The position numbers and the translations under genes were made by a program. A DNA stretch of 64,000 nt from Bolinopsis microptera (lineage: Eukaryota; Ctenophora; Tentaculata; Lobata; Bolinopsidae), in NCBI RefSeq assembly GCF_026151205.1, contig NC_087077.1, positions 1,424,001 to 1,488,000 of the forward strand. The letters run 5' to 3'. The notes beneath the pieces are model-generated. The model saw nothing but the letters and a program-made list of their open reading frames with translations, was not told the DNA's origin and made no database searches. Below are positions 22,425 to 33,445 of this stretch, piece after piece. The stretch's first letter is position 1; the number at the start of each line of letters is the position of its first letter.

Positions 22425-22709
22425 GATTTAAAAAACTGGCGAGGCAACAGTCTCTGACTAAAATAAAGTAATATTATTATAATTCATACGGTTCAAACTA
22501 AGCTACAAAGTCAAAGGGAGTGGTTATATTTCGTTTTTATATAAAGCAAGTTAGATAAACTTTGTCATTCAAACAGGTCCCACCTTTTGTAAGTCAACAC
22601 AATATAATTCCTGATAAATAATAAGGCCCGATAGTATAATATAATATTCTGTTACTCTAAATAATTATGTTAAACTGTGTTATTAACCTAAACCCTTACA
22701 CTTACTAGA
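22425..22709. promoter_or_regulatory. Divergent promoter region with TATA-like element
   Basis: The 285 bases between two outward-facing start codons include TATATAAAG at 22538-22546. Its central TATATA can read on either strand, so it could serve either gene. Confidence 0.4.
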
Positions 22710-25700
22710 ATGTCACGAGGTCGAGGTAACTTGGACCCTAAAAGGGTGTCCTCTGAGCTGTTCACCCTAACGTACGGGTGCATGGTAGCTCAGCTACTCA
22801 AAGACTTTGATAGTCCAGACGAGGTAATCTACTTCATTACTTGTTCCTCCAGGGGGGGGGGGGGGGGGTACAGGAACTTCATTACTTGTTCCTCCAGGGG
22901 GGGGGGGGGTACAGGAACTTCATTACTTGTTCCTACAGGGGGGGGGGGTACAGGAACTTCATTACTTGTTCCTACAGGGGGGCCGGGGGGAGGGGGGCGG
23001 GGTACAGGAACTTCATTACTTGTTCCTACAGGGGGGAGGGGGGTACAGTAACTTCATTACTTGTTCCTACAGGGGGGGGGGGGGGGGGTACAGGAACTTC
23101 ATTACTTGTTCCTACAGGGGGGGGGGTACAGGAACTTCATTACTTGTTCCTACAGGGGGGGGGGGGGGGTACAGTAACTTCATTACTTGTTCCTACAGGG
23201 GGGGGGGGGGTACAGGAACTTCATTACTTGTTCCTACAGGGGGGGGGTACAGGAACTTCATTACTTGTTCCTACAGGGGGGGGGGTACAGGAACTTCATT
23301 ACTTGTTCCTACAGGGGGGGGGGGGGTACAGTAACTTCATTACTTGTTCCTACAGGGGGGGGGGGGGTACAGGAACTTCATTACTTGTTCCTCCAGGGGG
23401 GGGGGGGTACAGGAACTTCATTACTTGTTCCTACAGGGGGGGGGGGTACAGGAACTTCATTACTTGTTCCTACAGGGGGGCCGGGGGGAGGGGGGCGGGG
23501 TACAGGAACTTCATTACTTGTTCCTACAGGGGGGAGGGGGGTACAGTAACTTCATTACTTGTTCCTACAGGGGGGGGGGGGGGGTACAGGAACTTCATTA
23601 CTTGTTCCTACAGGGGGGGGGGGGGGGTACAGTAACTTCATTACTTGTTCCTACAGGGGGGGGGGGGGTACAGGAACTTCATTACTTGTTCCTACAGGGG
23701 GGGGGTACAGGAACTTCATTACTTGTTCCTACAGGGGGGGGGTACAGGAACTTCATTACTTGTTCCTCCAGGGGGGGCCGGGGGGAGGGGGGCGGGGTAC
23801 AGGAACTTCATTACTTGTTCCTACAGGGGGGCCGGGGGGAGGGGGGCGGGGTACAGGAACTTCATTACTTGTTCCTACAGGGGGGCCGGGGGGAGGGGGG
23901 CGGGGTACAGGAACTTCATTACTTGTTCCTACAGGGGGGAGGGGGGCGGGGTACAGGAACTTCATTACTTGTTCCTCCAGGGGGGGGGGGGGGGGTACAG
24001 GAACTTCATTACTTGTTCCTACAGGGGGGGGGGTACAGGAACTTCATTACTTGTTCCTACAGGGGGGGGGGGGGGTACAGTAACTTCATTACTTGTTCCT
24101 ACAGGGGGGGGGGGGGGGGGGTACAGGAACTTCATTACTTGTTCCTACAGGGGGGGGGTACAGGAACTTCATTACTTGTTCCTACAGGGGGGCCGGGGGG
24201 GGGGGGGCGGGGTACAGGAACTTCATTACTTGTTCCTACAGGGGGGGCCGGGGGGAGGGGGGCGGGGTACAGGAACTTCATTACTTGTTCCTACAGGGGG
24301 GCCGGGGGGAGGGGGGCGGGGTACAGGAACTTCATTACTTGTTCCTACAGGGGGGCCGGGGGGAGGGGGGCGGGGTACAGGAACTTCATTACTTGTTCCT
24401 ACAGGGGGGAGGGGGGCGGGGTACAGGAACTTCATTACTTGTTCCTACAGGGGGGAGGGGGGCCGGGGGGGGGGGGGGGGGGTACAGGAACTTCATTACT
24501 TGTTCCTACAGGGGGGCGGGGTACAGGAACCGCTCAATTTAGCAATGTTTAAATCAGCTCCTTATAACAGCCGTTATTTTGTAGTATCATCCTAACGTTT
24601 AATCCTCACTCTAATCTGATATCCAAATTGTAACATTTAAAACATAATGAAACTGAAACAACAAATAAAACCCTGATCTACCCCAGGTAAACAAGCAGCT
24701 AGACAAGATGGGGTACAATATCGGAGTGAGGATGATAGAGGACTTCCTAGCTCACACTCCCGGAACCAAGAGATGTACCCAGTTTGAGGAGGTTGCTGAT
24801 GTCATCTGCAAACAGGGCTTCAGGATGTTCCTCGGTCAGATTTTAGGATTATTGCTAAGTTTTCTCCAAATTGGTTTATTAGCTTGATCAAATCTTTTGA
24901 TGTGAATGGAATGTTGTTTCCTTTGATAACAGTGACTTTTCTCTTCCCTTAAATATTAACAAAACCTCCCTCTACGAACAGGCATAGTACCTGAAGTGAG
25001 GAACTGGAATGCAGCCAAAGACGAGTTCACCCTCTTACTAACAGAGAACCCTCTAGCTGAGTTCGTTGAATTGCCTCCCCATTGTACTGATAGTTTGTGG
25101 TATGTATTTAATATTTATATATTATTATCTGGTTTGCTATATTCTTTGATGTTTTTTGATAGGATTGGCAAGGATTCGTTTTGTATGCTTCGGTTTAGCA
25201 TAAAGTAGTGGTAGAATGTATTTATTATTTTCGTTATGTTCCATGCAAGTCGTAGTTTCAAGTGGATTTTTTTGTTTGTTTTGAAACCCCACGGTGGAGG
25301 TTGGCGTGTGCCGCAATTTATTGATCAATGGTTATTACATAAATGAAATTATAGAAGTCACACTAAAATATAATAATGTAAAATAAATATATTAAAATAA
25401 ATGCCCTACTAAAAGTACTATATAACTAACGGTCTGCAAAACTGGTTGAAGTCGCAATTTGTAAACATGCTAATTACTATTTAATAATAATAGATAAAAA
25501 GTTTTGCGCGGCAGATGTAAATTCGGCATTGCATAATGGCAGTGAAATTAAAATGATATGTTGTTGATAAAAGATCATAGTCATTTGTCGCGAGTGATCT
25601 TTCTTTACGCGTTGTCGCTTACTAACTCGGTGCTGTAGTCTATTTGCGAGCGCCCTTCTCTTTGAGACTTTCTTAGCCCAGGTATACTATAAAGTAAGAA

Positions 25701-27163
25701 ATTTGGCCAATTTTCATCGTCTCCTGAGCTTTGCAGCTTGAGGAGTTCGCGCTTAGCTGAATTTTTAAAGATTTCAATTGAAAAGGTAGAACTTGGAATA
25801 GTTATATCCTTACTTTGCTTTGTAATAGAGAGCATGGGTCCTTTGAAGAAAAGAGTATTTCTAAATGTTGGGCCGTTGTAAGTTGTGAACCAAGAAAGGT
25901 TATGTTCGTATGTGGAATTATAGGTGGGAATATCGTGAGGGAAAAGTTCTTTGATGGATTTAGGGAGAAGGCTTGGCATGTTCCTTACTTTGTGTAGTAG
26001 AATAAGAGCGTTTTTTACAATGACGCTATGGACTGTTAGGATATTATGCAATCTAAACGCACTTTTTGTGTGCTCCGGGGGATTGCCGTCTTTATATCTA
26101 TAATTTACATATCCTGACATAACAGCTCTAATTCCCTGCTTTTGCTTGGTGAACAGAGATTCAATGTGACATTTTGAGGCAAATCCCCACACTAAAGAAC
26201 AGAAATTTAGATGGGATTGGATAAGGCTTTGGAAAATGTTTAGGCGGGCTTTGATAGGTAGAAGGTGCTTTAGCTTATACATAACTCCGAGGTAGCGACC
26301 CATCTTTATTCTAACGGCCGTAATGTGTTTTTGCCAAGTGAGCTTTTCGTCTAGGATCACTCCTAAAAATCTTGCAAAAACCAGACAACTATCACCCCTT
26401 GATTCTTGAAGCTAAATATACCTCCTATCTCCCAGGTACAGTAACATAATCTGCGGAGTAATACTTGAAGCTAAATAAACCCTATATAATATCTCCCAGG
26501 TACAGTAACATAATCTGCGGAGTAATACTTGAAGCTAAATAAACCCTATATAATATCTCCCAGGTACAGTAACATAATCTGCGGAGTAATACGAGGAGCT
26601 CTGAAGCTTAATATACCCTATATCTCCCAGGTACAGTAACATAATCTGTGGAGTGATACGAGGAGCTCTGAAGCTTAATATACCCTATATCTCCCAGGTA
26701 CAGTAACATAATCTGCGGAGTAATACCCTATATCCCCCAGGTACAGTAACATAATCTGCGGAGTGATACGAGGAGCTAATATACCCCCTATCTCCCAGGT
26801 ACAGTAACATAATCTGCGGAGTGAAACTAAATATACCCTATATCTCCCAGGTACAGTAACATAATCTGCGGAGTGATACTAAATATACCCTATATCTCCC
26901 AGGTACAGTAACATAATCTGCGGAGTGAAGCTAAATATACCCCCTATCTCCCAGGTACAGTAACATAATCTGCGGAGTAATACCCTATATCTCCCAGGTA
27001 CAGTAACATAATCTGTGGAGTGATACGAGGAGCTCTGGAGATGATCCAAATGGAGGTAAAGTGCTGGTTTATTGGAGACACACTCAGGGGTACTGAATCA
27101 ACAGAAATACGGGTCAAGTTCGTCAAGATTCTGGAAGATTCCTTACCTGCTGGAGAAGATTAG
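22710..27163 (+). CDS. TRAPPC3: TRAPP complex subunit 3 (BET3)
   Basis: Core subunit of the TRAPP tethering complex and Rab1 exchange factor at the ER-Golgi and Golgi. Exons 22710-22823, 24687-24834, 24982-25099 and 26998-27163 join with phases 0, 1 and 2 to give 181 aa; the human protein has 180. Family blocks are present in order: RVSSELFTLTYGCMVAQLLKDF, KQLDKMGYNIGVRMIEDFLA, NWNAAKDEFTLLL, NPLAEFVELP, the YSNIICGVIRGALEMIQMEV helix and the ILEDSLPAGED end. Cys68 (GTKRC) aligns with the palmitoylated cysteine of BET3. The start at 22710 matches the family N-terminus. Intron 1 is filled by a G-rich array, and intron 3 holds a retrotransposon fragment and repeated copies of the exon 4 acceptor. 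Confidence 0.97.
22824..24525 (+). repeat. G-rich minisatellite after TRAPPC3 exon 1 donor
   Basis: About 43 copies of GTACAGGAACTTCATTACTT plus GTTCCTACAG, each followed by a G-run of 7 to 22 with occasional CCGGGG or AGGGG breaks. The first unit is the donor itself: the intron starts GTAATC and reads on through the same TTCATTACTTGTTCCT core. Each unit begins GT, ends CAG and carries an AGGAAC...GTTCCT inverted pair. Blocks of several units (22858-23050 and 23390-23560, for instance) are repeated, showing segmental duplication. Confidence 0.96.
25605..26385 (-). mobile_element. Non-LTR retrotransposon fragment, reverse transcriptase C-terminal part
   Basis: About 255 codons without a stop on the minus strand. 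They begin ARFLGVILDEKLTWQKHI, the conserved block after the catalytic palm of LINE-type reverse transcriptases, and continue with KHLLPIKARLNIFQSLIQSH and SKCHIESLFTKQKQGIRAVM typical of CR1/Jockey-like elements. The 5' part including the catalytic residues is missing, so it is a truncated, inactive copy. It lies antisense in TRAPPC3 intron 3, directly next to the repeated exon 4 acceptors. Confidence 0.85.
26405..27030 (+). repeat. Repeated copies of the TRAPPC3 exon 4 acceptor
   Basis: Eleven copies of a 40-70 bp unit: TATCTCCCAG, then GTACAGTAACATAATCTG CGGAGT, sometimes extended by GATACGAGGAGCTCTG. These are the intron 3 acceptor and the first 24 to 45 bases of exon 4. The last copy (exon from 26998) is functional and is the one that runs on into the rest of exon 4. 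Upstream copies read into non-exonic sequence, so using one would break the protein. Confidence 0.95.
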
Positions 27164-27842
27164 AGATTGGAAGTTAGGATGAAATACAAACTGTGGATGA
27201 GAAGCTTTCTTATTTCTGATGAAGCTATGAAAGAGGGGTGTGGTTGACTTACATTCGGCGTGGTTTGGAAACATGATAATTGCTGCACGACCTGATTTTA
27301 ATTTTGGGCTGGACCCAAATTCAGAGCTTGAGTTTTATGGATCAATGGGGAGAGTCGGAGACATTACTAGAATGATAGGAAAATAATATTAGCATCTTAA
27401 ATCTTAATGCATTCTTTAGAATTAACCTGCTTAGAGACTAGAAATGCTAAATGTCGAGTATGGATTTCTCGGCTAATTTTTTTACTGCGCATCTCTGCAC
27501 CTCTAATGCTAAAGTAAAACTAACTGGAGATATATATTTGAGTTGTAAATTTTGTCGTTAATATCAAATGTTGTTGCAAATTTATGTTCTTCTTTTGTCA
27601 AGTTTATGATATCATGATGTATCTTGACCTCTTAAATTCAAATAATGGTTTATTTTATTCCAACTATTTCATTGTATTGAAAATTCTTATTCCTAAAATT
27701 CGTATATTGTATAATTCCTGTAATTATGATTAGAACACTTGAATATATATTATATTATATAATATAAGAAAACGATTTTTTCCAGATATTTGACAATATT
27801 TCTCAATCTTTAAACCCATCATATCTCCAGTTTCTAGCAACA
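27164..27842. other. TRAPPC3 to GMF intergenic region
   Basis: TRAPPC3 3' UTR and GMF upstream sequence. A possible 5' UTR acceptor (TTTTTTCCAG) ends at 27785. No canonical TRAPPC3 AATAAA close to the stop was seen. Confidence 0.4.
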
Positions 27843-28265
27843 ATGACTTCATCCCAAGTATGTCAACTCTCTCCCGAACTCGCTGGGGTTGCCCGCAAAT
27901 TCCGTTTCCGCAAAGCCAAAAACATCGGCGCCATCACCATGAAAGCCAGCGCTAAAACCCTGACCGTAGAACTAGAAGAAACCTACGAGGACACCACAAT
28001 AGAGGACATAGCAGACGACCTGCCCACCGCAGAGCCCCGCTACCTCCTCATCAGCTACGTGCTGAACCACCCCGACGGCAGGGTCTCCTACCCTCAGTGC
28101 TTTGTATTCTACACTCCCCCCTCCGCAAAACCGGAAATGAGAATGCTGTATTCCTCTTCTAAACCAGGGGTTGAGGGGAAGATAGATGCTACTAAGAGTT
28201 ATGAGCTGAGATGTAGTGAGGACCTGACTGCTGAGTGGTTGGAGGAGGAGCTGTCTAGGGTTTAA
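27843..28265 (+). CDS. GMF: Glia maturation factor (ADF-homology domain)
   Basis: A 140-aa ADF/cofilin-homology protein; GMF binds Arp2/3, debranches actin and inhibits nucleation. The whole length aligns with GMF-beta/gamma: KFRFRKAKNIGAITMK, PTAEPRYLLISYVLNHPDGR, VSYPQCFVFYTPPSAKPEMR, MLYSSSKPGV, YELRCSEDLTAEWLEEEL. The DGRVSYP and TEEWL-type blocks are diagnostic of GMF rather than cofilin. The coding region has no intron, unlike its multi-exon neighbours, and codons up to about 28130 are strikingly C-ending. A retrocopy origin or strong expression-linked codon bias would both fit. Start chosen at the first ATG, MTSSQVCQLS. Confidence 0.95.
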   Translation: MTSSQVCQLSPELAGVARKFRFRKAKNIGAITMKASAKTLTVELEETYEDTTIEDIADDLPTAEPRYLLISYVLNHPDGRVSYPQCFVFYTPPSAKPEMRMLYSSSKPGVEGKIDATKSYELRCSEDLTAEWLEEELSRV

Positions 28266-28289
28266 ATGGACTGGTTTGCAGCGATTGCT

Positions 28290-28375
28290 GATAGGGTGGG
28301 GGGCCGGGGGGGGGGGGGGGTTTGGAGCTGGTAGGGGGGCCGGGGGGGGGGCAGTTTGGAGCTGGTAGGGGGGAA
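28290..28375 (+). repeat. G-rich duplicated unit after GMF stop
   Basis: Two copies of GGTAGGGGGGCCGGGGG...TTTGGAGCT lie 25 bases after the GMF stop codon. Confidence 0.85.
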
Positions 28376-29311
28376 ATAGGCTGATGTAGAACTGATATCA
28401 TTCCTAATGTACGGTAACTTGGTTCTAAATCATGACAGGTTGGTTCAAATATTAGATATAAGTAACATTACGCGTGCAGGTAGACATTAATATGGTTTAA
28501 GAAGAGATTATGTGTTACTGGTCTGCTAGCTCTTTATCTAGCCCCAAATGTGCTTGTTGTTACTTATAATTAATATTATTATGTTGTATTTGTACATTGG
28601 CATGAGCTGACATTATATAATTACTGTTAAGTTAGTTATTATTAAGTTTTCAACATTGGAAAATAGACATGGAGTACGTTTTATTGGGCTAATTTTATAG
28701 GTATTAATTTCTGGTGCGTATTGAACATTTTGTTGTATATTTTTAGTGTGACGTTGAATTTATGCGACATTATGTCGAGAAGTGTGTATATTTTATAGCA
28801 TACTGTAATTATGAAATTAAGCCGGAATCGACTTTCTTAAATTTTTTAGGCAAGCGCCATTATTTGGAAAATAAGCTTTCAGGTCGATCTGGGGACCCAA
28901 CAGCCAACTTTCATATCTAGGATCCCTAACGTTTTCTTATAATTAGTTTTACATAAAATTAATGTTTTGGTGGTGTAAATTGTTAATTATAACGTGTGCT
29001 ATTGATATTGATTTCTTTTAATAATTTTTGCACAATAATGTATGGCTGTATGTTGAATTTAGTATACTTTTGTAAGTTGAAATGTTTGTTCAATTCATAT
29101 GCACATCATAGTTCATTCTGCTAAAAAGAGTTTTATTCCTGCCTACCATAGTTGATAATTCAATCAATTGAATGTTAAACAGTTAAATTGTAGTCCCCGA
29201 AATTAATGATTGCATTCATAAGGCTATGAAATATGAATACCATGACTTGGTTAATATTTGAAATTATGACTTTATATGAAATAATCAGCATCTTTATTCA
29301 GGATTCATGTT
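28376..29311. other. GMF 3' side and BTB gene upstream region
   Basis: AT-rich; no exon, RNA gene or element recognised. Confidence 0.4.
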
Positions 29312-31210
29312 ATGACAGTACCAGCTGAGAGACGCGAGTCTTTTAAAAAATGGCAGGTAGAGGTTTTGAATAATCTTCAATCCCTACCTTCAACTGAGCC
29401 CCCAGACAGCTGCATTATAGTGGGCACTGAACGTATTCCTGTCCACAAAACAGCCCTACAACTTAACAGTTCCCTTTTAACTTCTGGAGATGTTGCTTAC
29501 AACAAACAGTCTGATTTAATTGAGATTGAAGTTGTACCGGAATTCTCGGAATACTTTCATTTACTTTCTGAGATAGTGGACAGTTTTTATACTGGCAAGC
29601 TTGATGTTGTTGAGGAAAACATGCAAATTGTTTACAAGTTTGCCAAATGTTATTCTATTCAGTGGATAATGGACTATGTCAGACCAAGTTTTGTAGATTA
29701 CATAAAGAAAGGTGAAGGCTGCGAGAGATTTGTGGAGATTCTGAAGTTTGCTCAGTCCATTTGGTGCACTGATTTATCTGATACATGTTGTGAGCTTCTT
29801 GATTCTGAGCTGCTTGATAGAATTTCAGAGCCTGATATGATCTCACAATTCGATTTCTTTGCAATAAAATCGATCACATCATCAGATAAGCTGACAATTC
29901 CAGAAAAATGTGTGTTCGATTTAGTTGTAAATTGGTTGGAATCGAAGCCCAGTCGATGTCACAATTTTGGTTCCATTATGGAGAGTATTCAATATCACTT
30001 AATTGAAAGTGATTATTTATCGGATGCAGTATTTGATTTTGTTTTGGAACAACCAAATCTCCCTGATTCTTCGAGGAAAGCTGTTCTTAAGAAGGTAAGG
30101 GATTCAATGAAACAGGTTCCAGAACGAAATACCCGTTTTACGAGTAGATCAGGGACTAGCATTTCTGTATTCAGAACCTTTTCTTCTGACAATGATGAAT
30201 GTTTACGTAAAGTAGCTCTGTGGATGAGAGGAGAGAGGAAAGATGGAGACAAAGGAATTGAAATCTCTGATGATGACGTGAAATCAATTATCAGTGATAA
30301 GTTCAAATTCATGGTGGACGATGATCGAGAGACTTTTATCAACTATTTTTGCACGAACAAATATTCTATGACAAAGTTTATAATTGATAGGTTTCTTCCG
30401 GTTTACGATGTTTACCCCAGCCTTAAATTATTATGGCTAGTCTTGGAGCACTGTACTGAAACAAACTACCAAGTATTGTACGATATTCCTTGGCATTTGG
30501 TATCTTTTCAAACGATATCAGCAATTGTAACGAATTGTGCAATACTGGAGCATCTTTTAGAATTCGATTGTAAACGTGAATACAAAAAGATGAATAGGTA
30601 CAGTAATCATAGTATCTATTCTGAAAGGTTTGAAGGATGTGGACAGGTTGAAATAATTATGCTTTGGGCGTTAGCTAATCCCCTTCAGAAGGACAAAATC
30701 AAGCAGCTCATAGACACATTATGTTTTCAGAAGATTCCCTTGGTTTATAAAGAAAATATTCTGCTACCAAGTGTCATAACAATTTTTCCTGATATAACCG
30801 ACCTAACGTGTTCTCATGATCATTCAGACCAATGTATTGGATATGTAAGTAAAAAGGATGATGTATTGGACATGAAAGTAGAAAGGATGCCCGGCAAAAT
30901 ATACCTTCTAAAAAAGTTCAATGGTAAATTTAATGGCGATATCGAGAAATCTTTCTACGAACTTACCTTCTCTCCTGGAAATGAGTCTTCATGTATATCA
31001 TTGCAATCACACGATGAAATGAAGGGATATAGTACTAGTTATAGTTCTTTGCCTAGTAAAATTCATAGCTTTATTATTTTTGATGCTTCTAAACCTCATC
31101 TTCCCAAATATCCTCTATTTGTTAGGAATTCTTGTCTAAACGCCGTTGGAGATGTTATTAAATGTTCTAAAAACTTTCGCTTCATGTTTTACAAGCGTAC
31201 TGAATGCTGA
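29312..31210 (+). CDS. BTB-BACK domain protein, intronless, 632 aa
   Basis: An N-terminal BTB/POZ fold (about residues 30-125) starts at SCIIVGTERIPVHKTALQLN and includes FYTGKLDVVEENMQIVYKFA and CYSIQWIMDY. A BACK-like helical region (about 135-240) follows, with GCERFVEILKFAQSIWCTDL and EKCVFDLVVNWLESKPSR. Such proteins usually serve as substrate adaptors for Cullin-3 ubiquitin ligases. There are no kelch motifs; the C-terminal ~380 residues are unrecognised. The first ATG in the frame was chosen (MTVPAERRESF). The absence of introns suggests retroposition or lineage expansion. A broken partial copy follows directly, and AATAAA occurs at 31540. Confidence 0.85.
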   Translation: MTVPAERRESFKKWQVEVLNNLQSLPSTEPPDSCIIVGTERIPVHKTALQLNSSLLTSGDVAYNKQSDLIEIEVVPEFSEYFHLLSEIVDSFYTGKLDVVEENMQIVYKFAKCYSIQWIMDYVRPSFVDYIKKGEGCERFVEILKFAQSIWCTDLSDTCCELLDSELLDRISEPDMISQFDFFAIKSITSSDKLTIPEKCVFDLVVNWLESKPSRCHNFGSIMESIQYHLIESDYLSDAVFDFVLEQPNLPDSSRKAVLKKVRDSMKQVPERNTRFTSRSGTSISVFRTFSSDNDECLRKVALWMRGERKDGDKGIEISDDDVKSIISDKFKFMVDDDRETFINYFCTNKYSMTKFIIDRFLPVYDVYPSLKLLWLVLEHCTETNYQVLYDIPWHLVSFQTISAIVTNCAILEHLLEFDCKREYKKMNRYSNHSIYSERFEGCGQVEIIMLWALANPLQKDKIKQLIDTLCFQKIPLVYKENILLPSVITIFPDITDLTCSHDHSDQCIGYVSKKDDVLDMKVERMPGKIYLLKKFNGKFNGDIEKSFYELTFSPGNESSCISLQSHDEMKGYSTSYSSLPSKIHSFIIFDASKPHLPKYPLFVRNSCLNAVGDVIKCSKNFRFMFYKRTEC

Positions 31211-31224
31211 GGGTAAACACATTT

Positions 31225-31532
31225 TTAAAAGCTTTTAAGGAAAATAGCTCTGTGGATAAGAGGAGGAAGAAAATATGGAGAAATAACGAATGAAAAATCT
31301 AAAGAAATCTCCAAAGAATCAGTGATAAGTTCAAATTCATGGTGGATAATGATCGAAAAATGGTAATCAACTACCAGGTATTGTACTATATTCCTTGGCA
31401 TTTGGTATCTTTTCAAAAGATATCAGCGATAGTAAAAAATTCTACAATCCTGGAGCACCTTTCAGAGTTCGATTGTAAACGTGAATTTAAAAAAATGTGA
31501 ACAACGCAAACGCAGTATCTATTCTGAAATAT
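31225..31532 (+). pseudogene. Decayed partial duplicate of the BTB gene
   Basis: Two blocks match the upstream gene at high identity: AAATAGCTCTGTGGATAAGA to about 31370 corresponds to 30210-30330, and CTACCAGGTATTGTACTATA to 31530 corresponds to 30465-30635. The intervening ~135 bases are deleted, and small indels and stop codons break the frame. It is therefore a local duplication that has lost coding capacity. Confidence 0.88.
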
Positions 31533-31568
31533 TTATTTGAATAAATATTTATTTAAATCATTTATATC

Positions 31569-31682
31569 AGAAAAAGTTTGATGAGGAAGCTTCCTCAAGT
31601 TAGCTGTATCAGTTTTAAATGTTGATTTGGAAAAAAAGTTTGATGAAGAAGTTAGCTGTATCAGTTTTAAATGTTGATTTGA
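31569..31682. repeat. Direct duplication of about 50 bp
   Basis: AAAAAGTTTGATGA(G/A)GAAG and TTAGCTGTATCAGTTTTAAA followed by TGTTGATTTG occur twice in succession; the first copy has a 10-base insertion. Confidence 0.85.
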
Positions 31683-31960
31683 AGATTCATTATCTTCTGA
31701 TTTTTAGTTTTAGTTTTAGTTTATTAGCACATCTGAGGTTTAATTCTTAGTGTATTTTGTATTGCCATTGTTGTACTGTTTGGTTATAGGAACAATTTGT
31801 AATCATTATTTTGTAATTTTCTTCATTTAATTGTGTAAAACTTAAATCATAATTGAATCATTGAAAATACTATGTATTTAAAGCATTAGTTTAGTTTCCC
31901 CTATAATAATCACAACCAAACGATAACAATAACCATTAAATTAAACCTTGCACTAGAACA

Positions 31961-33445
31961 ATGTTAAAACCCCGGCTGTTCTGTAAACACAGAATATCCC
32001 TCACCAACCTACGATATAAATCCTCCGACAGCAGACACACCTCTGTACCCAAAACTATTCCCATACACAAATCTCGGATAAGGAGCGTTCCTGGTGATTT
32101 CCAGGTTATCGAGGGTGAGAAGGGCTTGTTTCATATGGAAATACCGTTCGGTAACTGGAGGGCTGCATCTTTGTAAGTTACATCACATAATTTAAATGTA
32201 TTTTAATGGTGATTCTAATGATGAGAATGAATTTTGCATCAGATTTTACCATTTGTTGCATGATTGGTGTTTATAACGATGAATTCCTTAAAACAGATTT
32301 GATTATTTTCAGTGTGAGTTACTTTCCTACGGTTCCTTATGTCCCAGAAGGTTTCAATGATAAGCGGACCATCAAATCTGAGGTTAGAATCTAGATAACT
32401 GATAACTGCTTGCATTCAAAAGTCATTTTACTTCCTTTTTAATCCACGCTGAACTTTAATCTCACGTCATAAAGTTAAAATTGCTTTTAAATTTTAGAAT
32501 TACTCACGAGTTTGACCTGTTGCTCAGTGTATATTGCATGTGACCGCTGTACACAATATATTGTCCTCCATCCTTGGCCCTTAAGTTTCATGTTTCAAGT
32601 CGTTTGTGACAGTGGGGCAAATCTCTTGACGTGAACACATGGTCTCTTGTACTGTTATGTAGGCGGCGGAGAAAGTTTTAGTAGGTTCGCTGCGCACAAT
32701 TACGCGCAGAAATGGCCAAAATTCTCGCGCGCATCATGTCATTTAAATTTCGGTGTCCGACCGGCTGTCTAGTCAGTACTCATGAAGTTGCGTTTAATTA
32801 TCTCAGATCTGAGATCAGCAGTTAGTTCAAGCACCACCTCCGATTTCTCTTGTGCACCAGATTTCGGAGGATCACCACTCTTTACTAATGTCGGATCACT
32901 TTTCTCAGATAACGGGAGAATCATATCACATTGGAACCACTGATTATGCGGTAACCAGAATAGCAGAATGCGGTGGATTGGACGCTTACCTTTTGAAAAC
33001 TCCAGAGGATGAGATTGATTCACAATTCGGAGTTGAGCTGAAGCGGCTCATCCTCACGGTAAACAGTTCATTCGAGACGTCGATAAAATAATACAGTACT
33101 CTGTATGATGTAGCGCTATCAAATCAGTCTTTATTCTGATTATAATATGCAAAACAAATTATCATCTCAATAAGTGACAATAACATTATTACTAGGTTTA
33201 GTCATACTGATATGAATTTGGGAATAAGCCTTCAATTTCCGCAGATAATAGAGTCAGAAGAATTACTGGAATCTCCCATCACTACAGACGAATGTTTAAG
33301 ACAATCTCTCAAGTTGGAAGCAATGCTAGGATTCAAACTGTCAACTACCGACAGTATGATTAGTGACGTTTTGCATGAGAAGGATATTGATGATGATGAT
33401 AATCTTATAGGGAACATTTTTGATCAGTTAGACGATGAGATATGA
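31961..33445 (+). CDS. MRPL28: Mitochondrial ribosomal protein bL28m
   Basis: Large-subunit mitoribosome protein, 226 aa from exons 31961-32172, 32313-32382, 32861-33058 and 33245-33445 (phases 2, 0 and 0). The N-terminus MLKPRLFCKHRISLTNLRYK is basic and Ser-rich like a mitochondrial import signal. The diagnostic block is exon 3, AVTRIAECGGLDAYLLKTPE plus DEIDSQFGVELKRLIL, which parallels the conserved YGLDFYILKTP...FGMDLKR segment of MRPL28. The acidic C-terminal tail is poorly conserved. The middle of the protein is shorter and more divergent than in vertebrates, so an additional small exon in intron 2 cannot be excluded. AATAAA at 33505. Confidence 0.85.

Noticed and set aside
22841-24595. 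Gly-rich frames of 120-402 codons
   Set aside because: They arise from poly-G and a short repeated unit inside TRAPPC3 intron 1.
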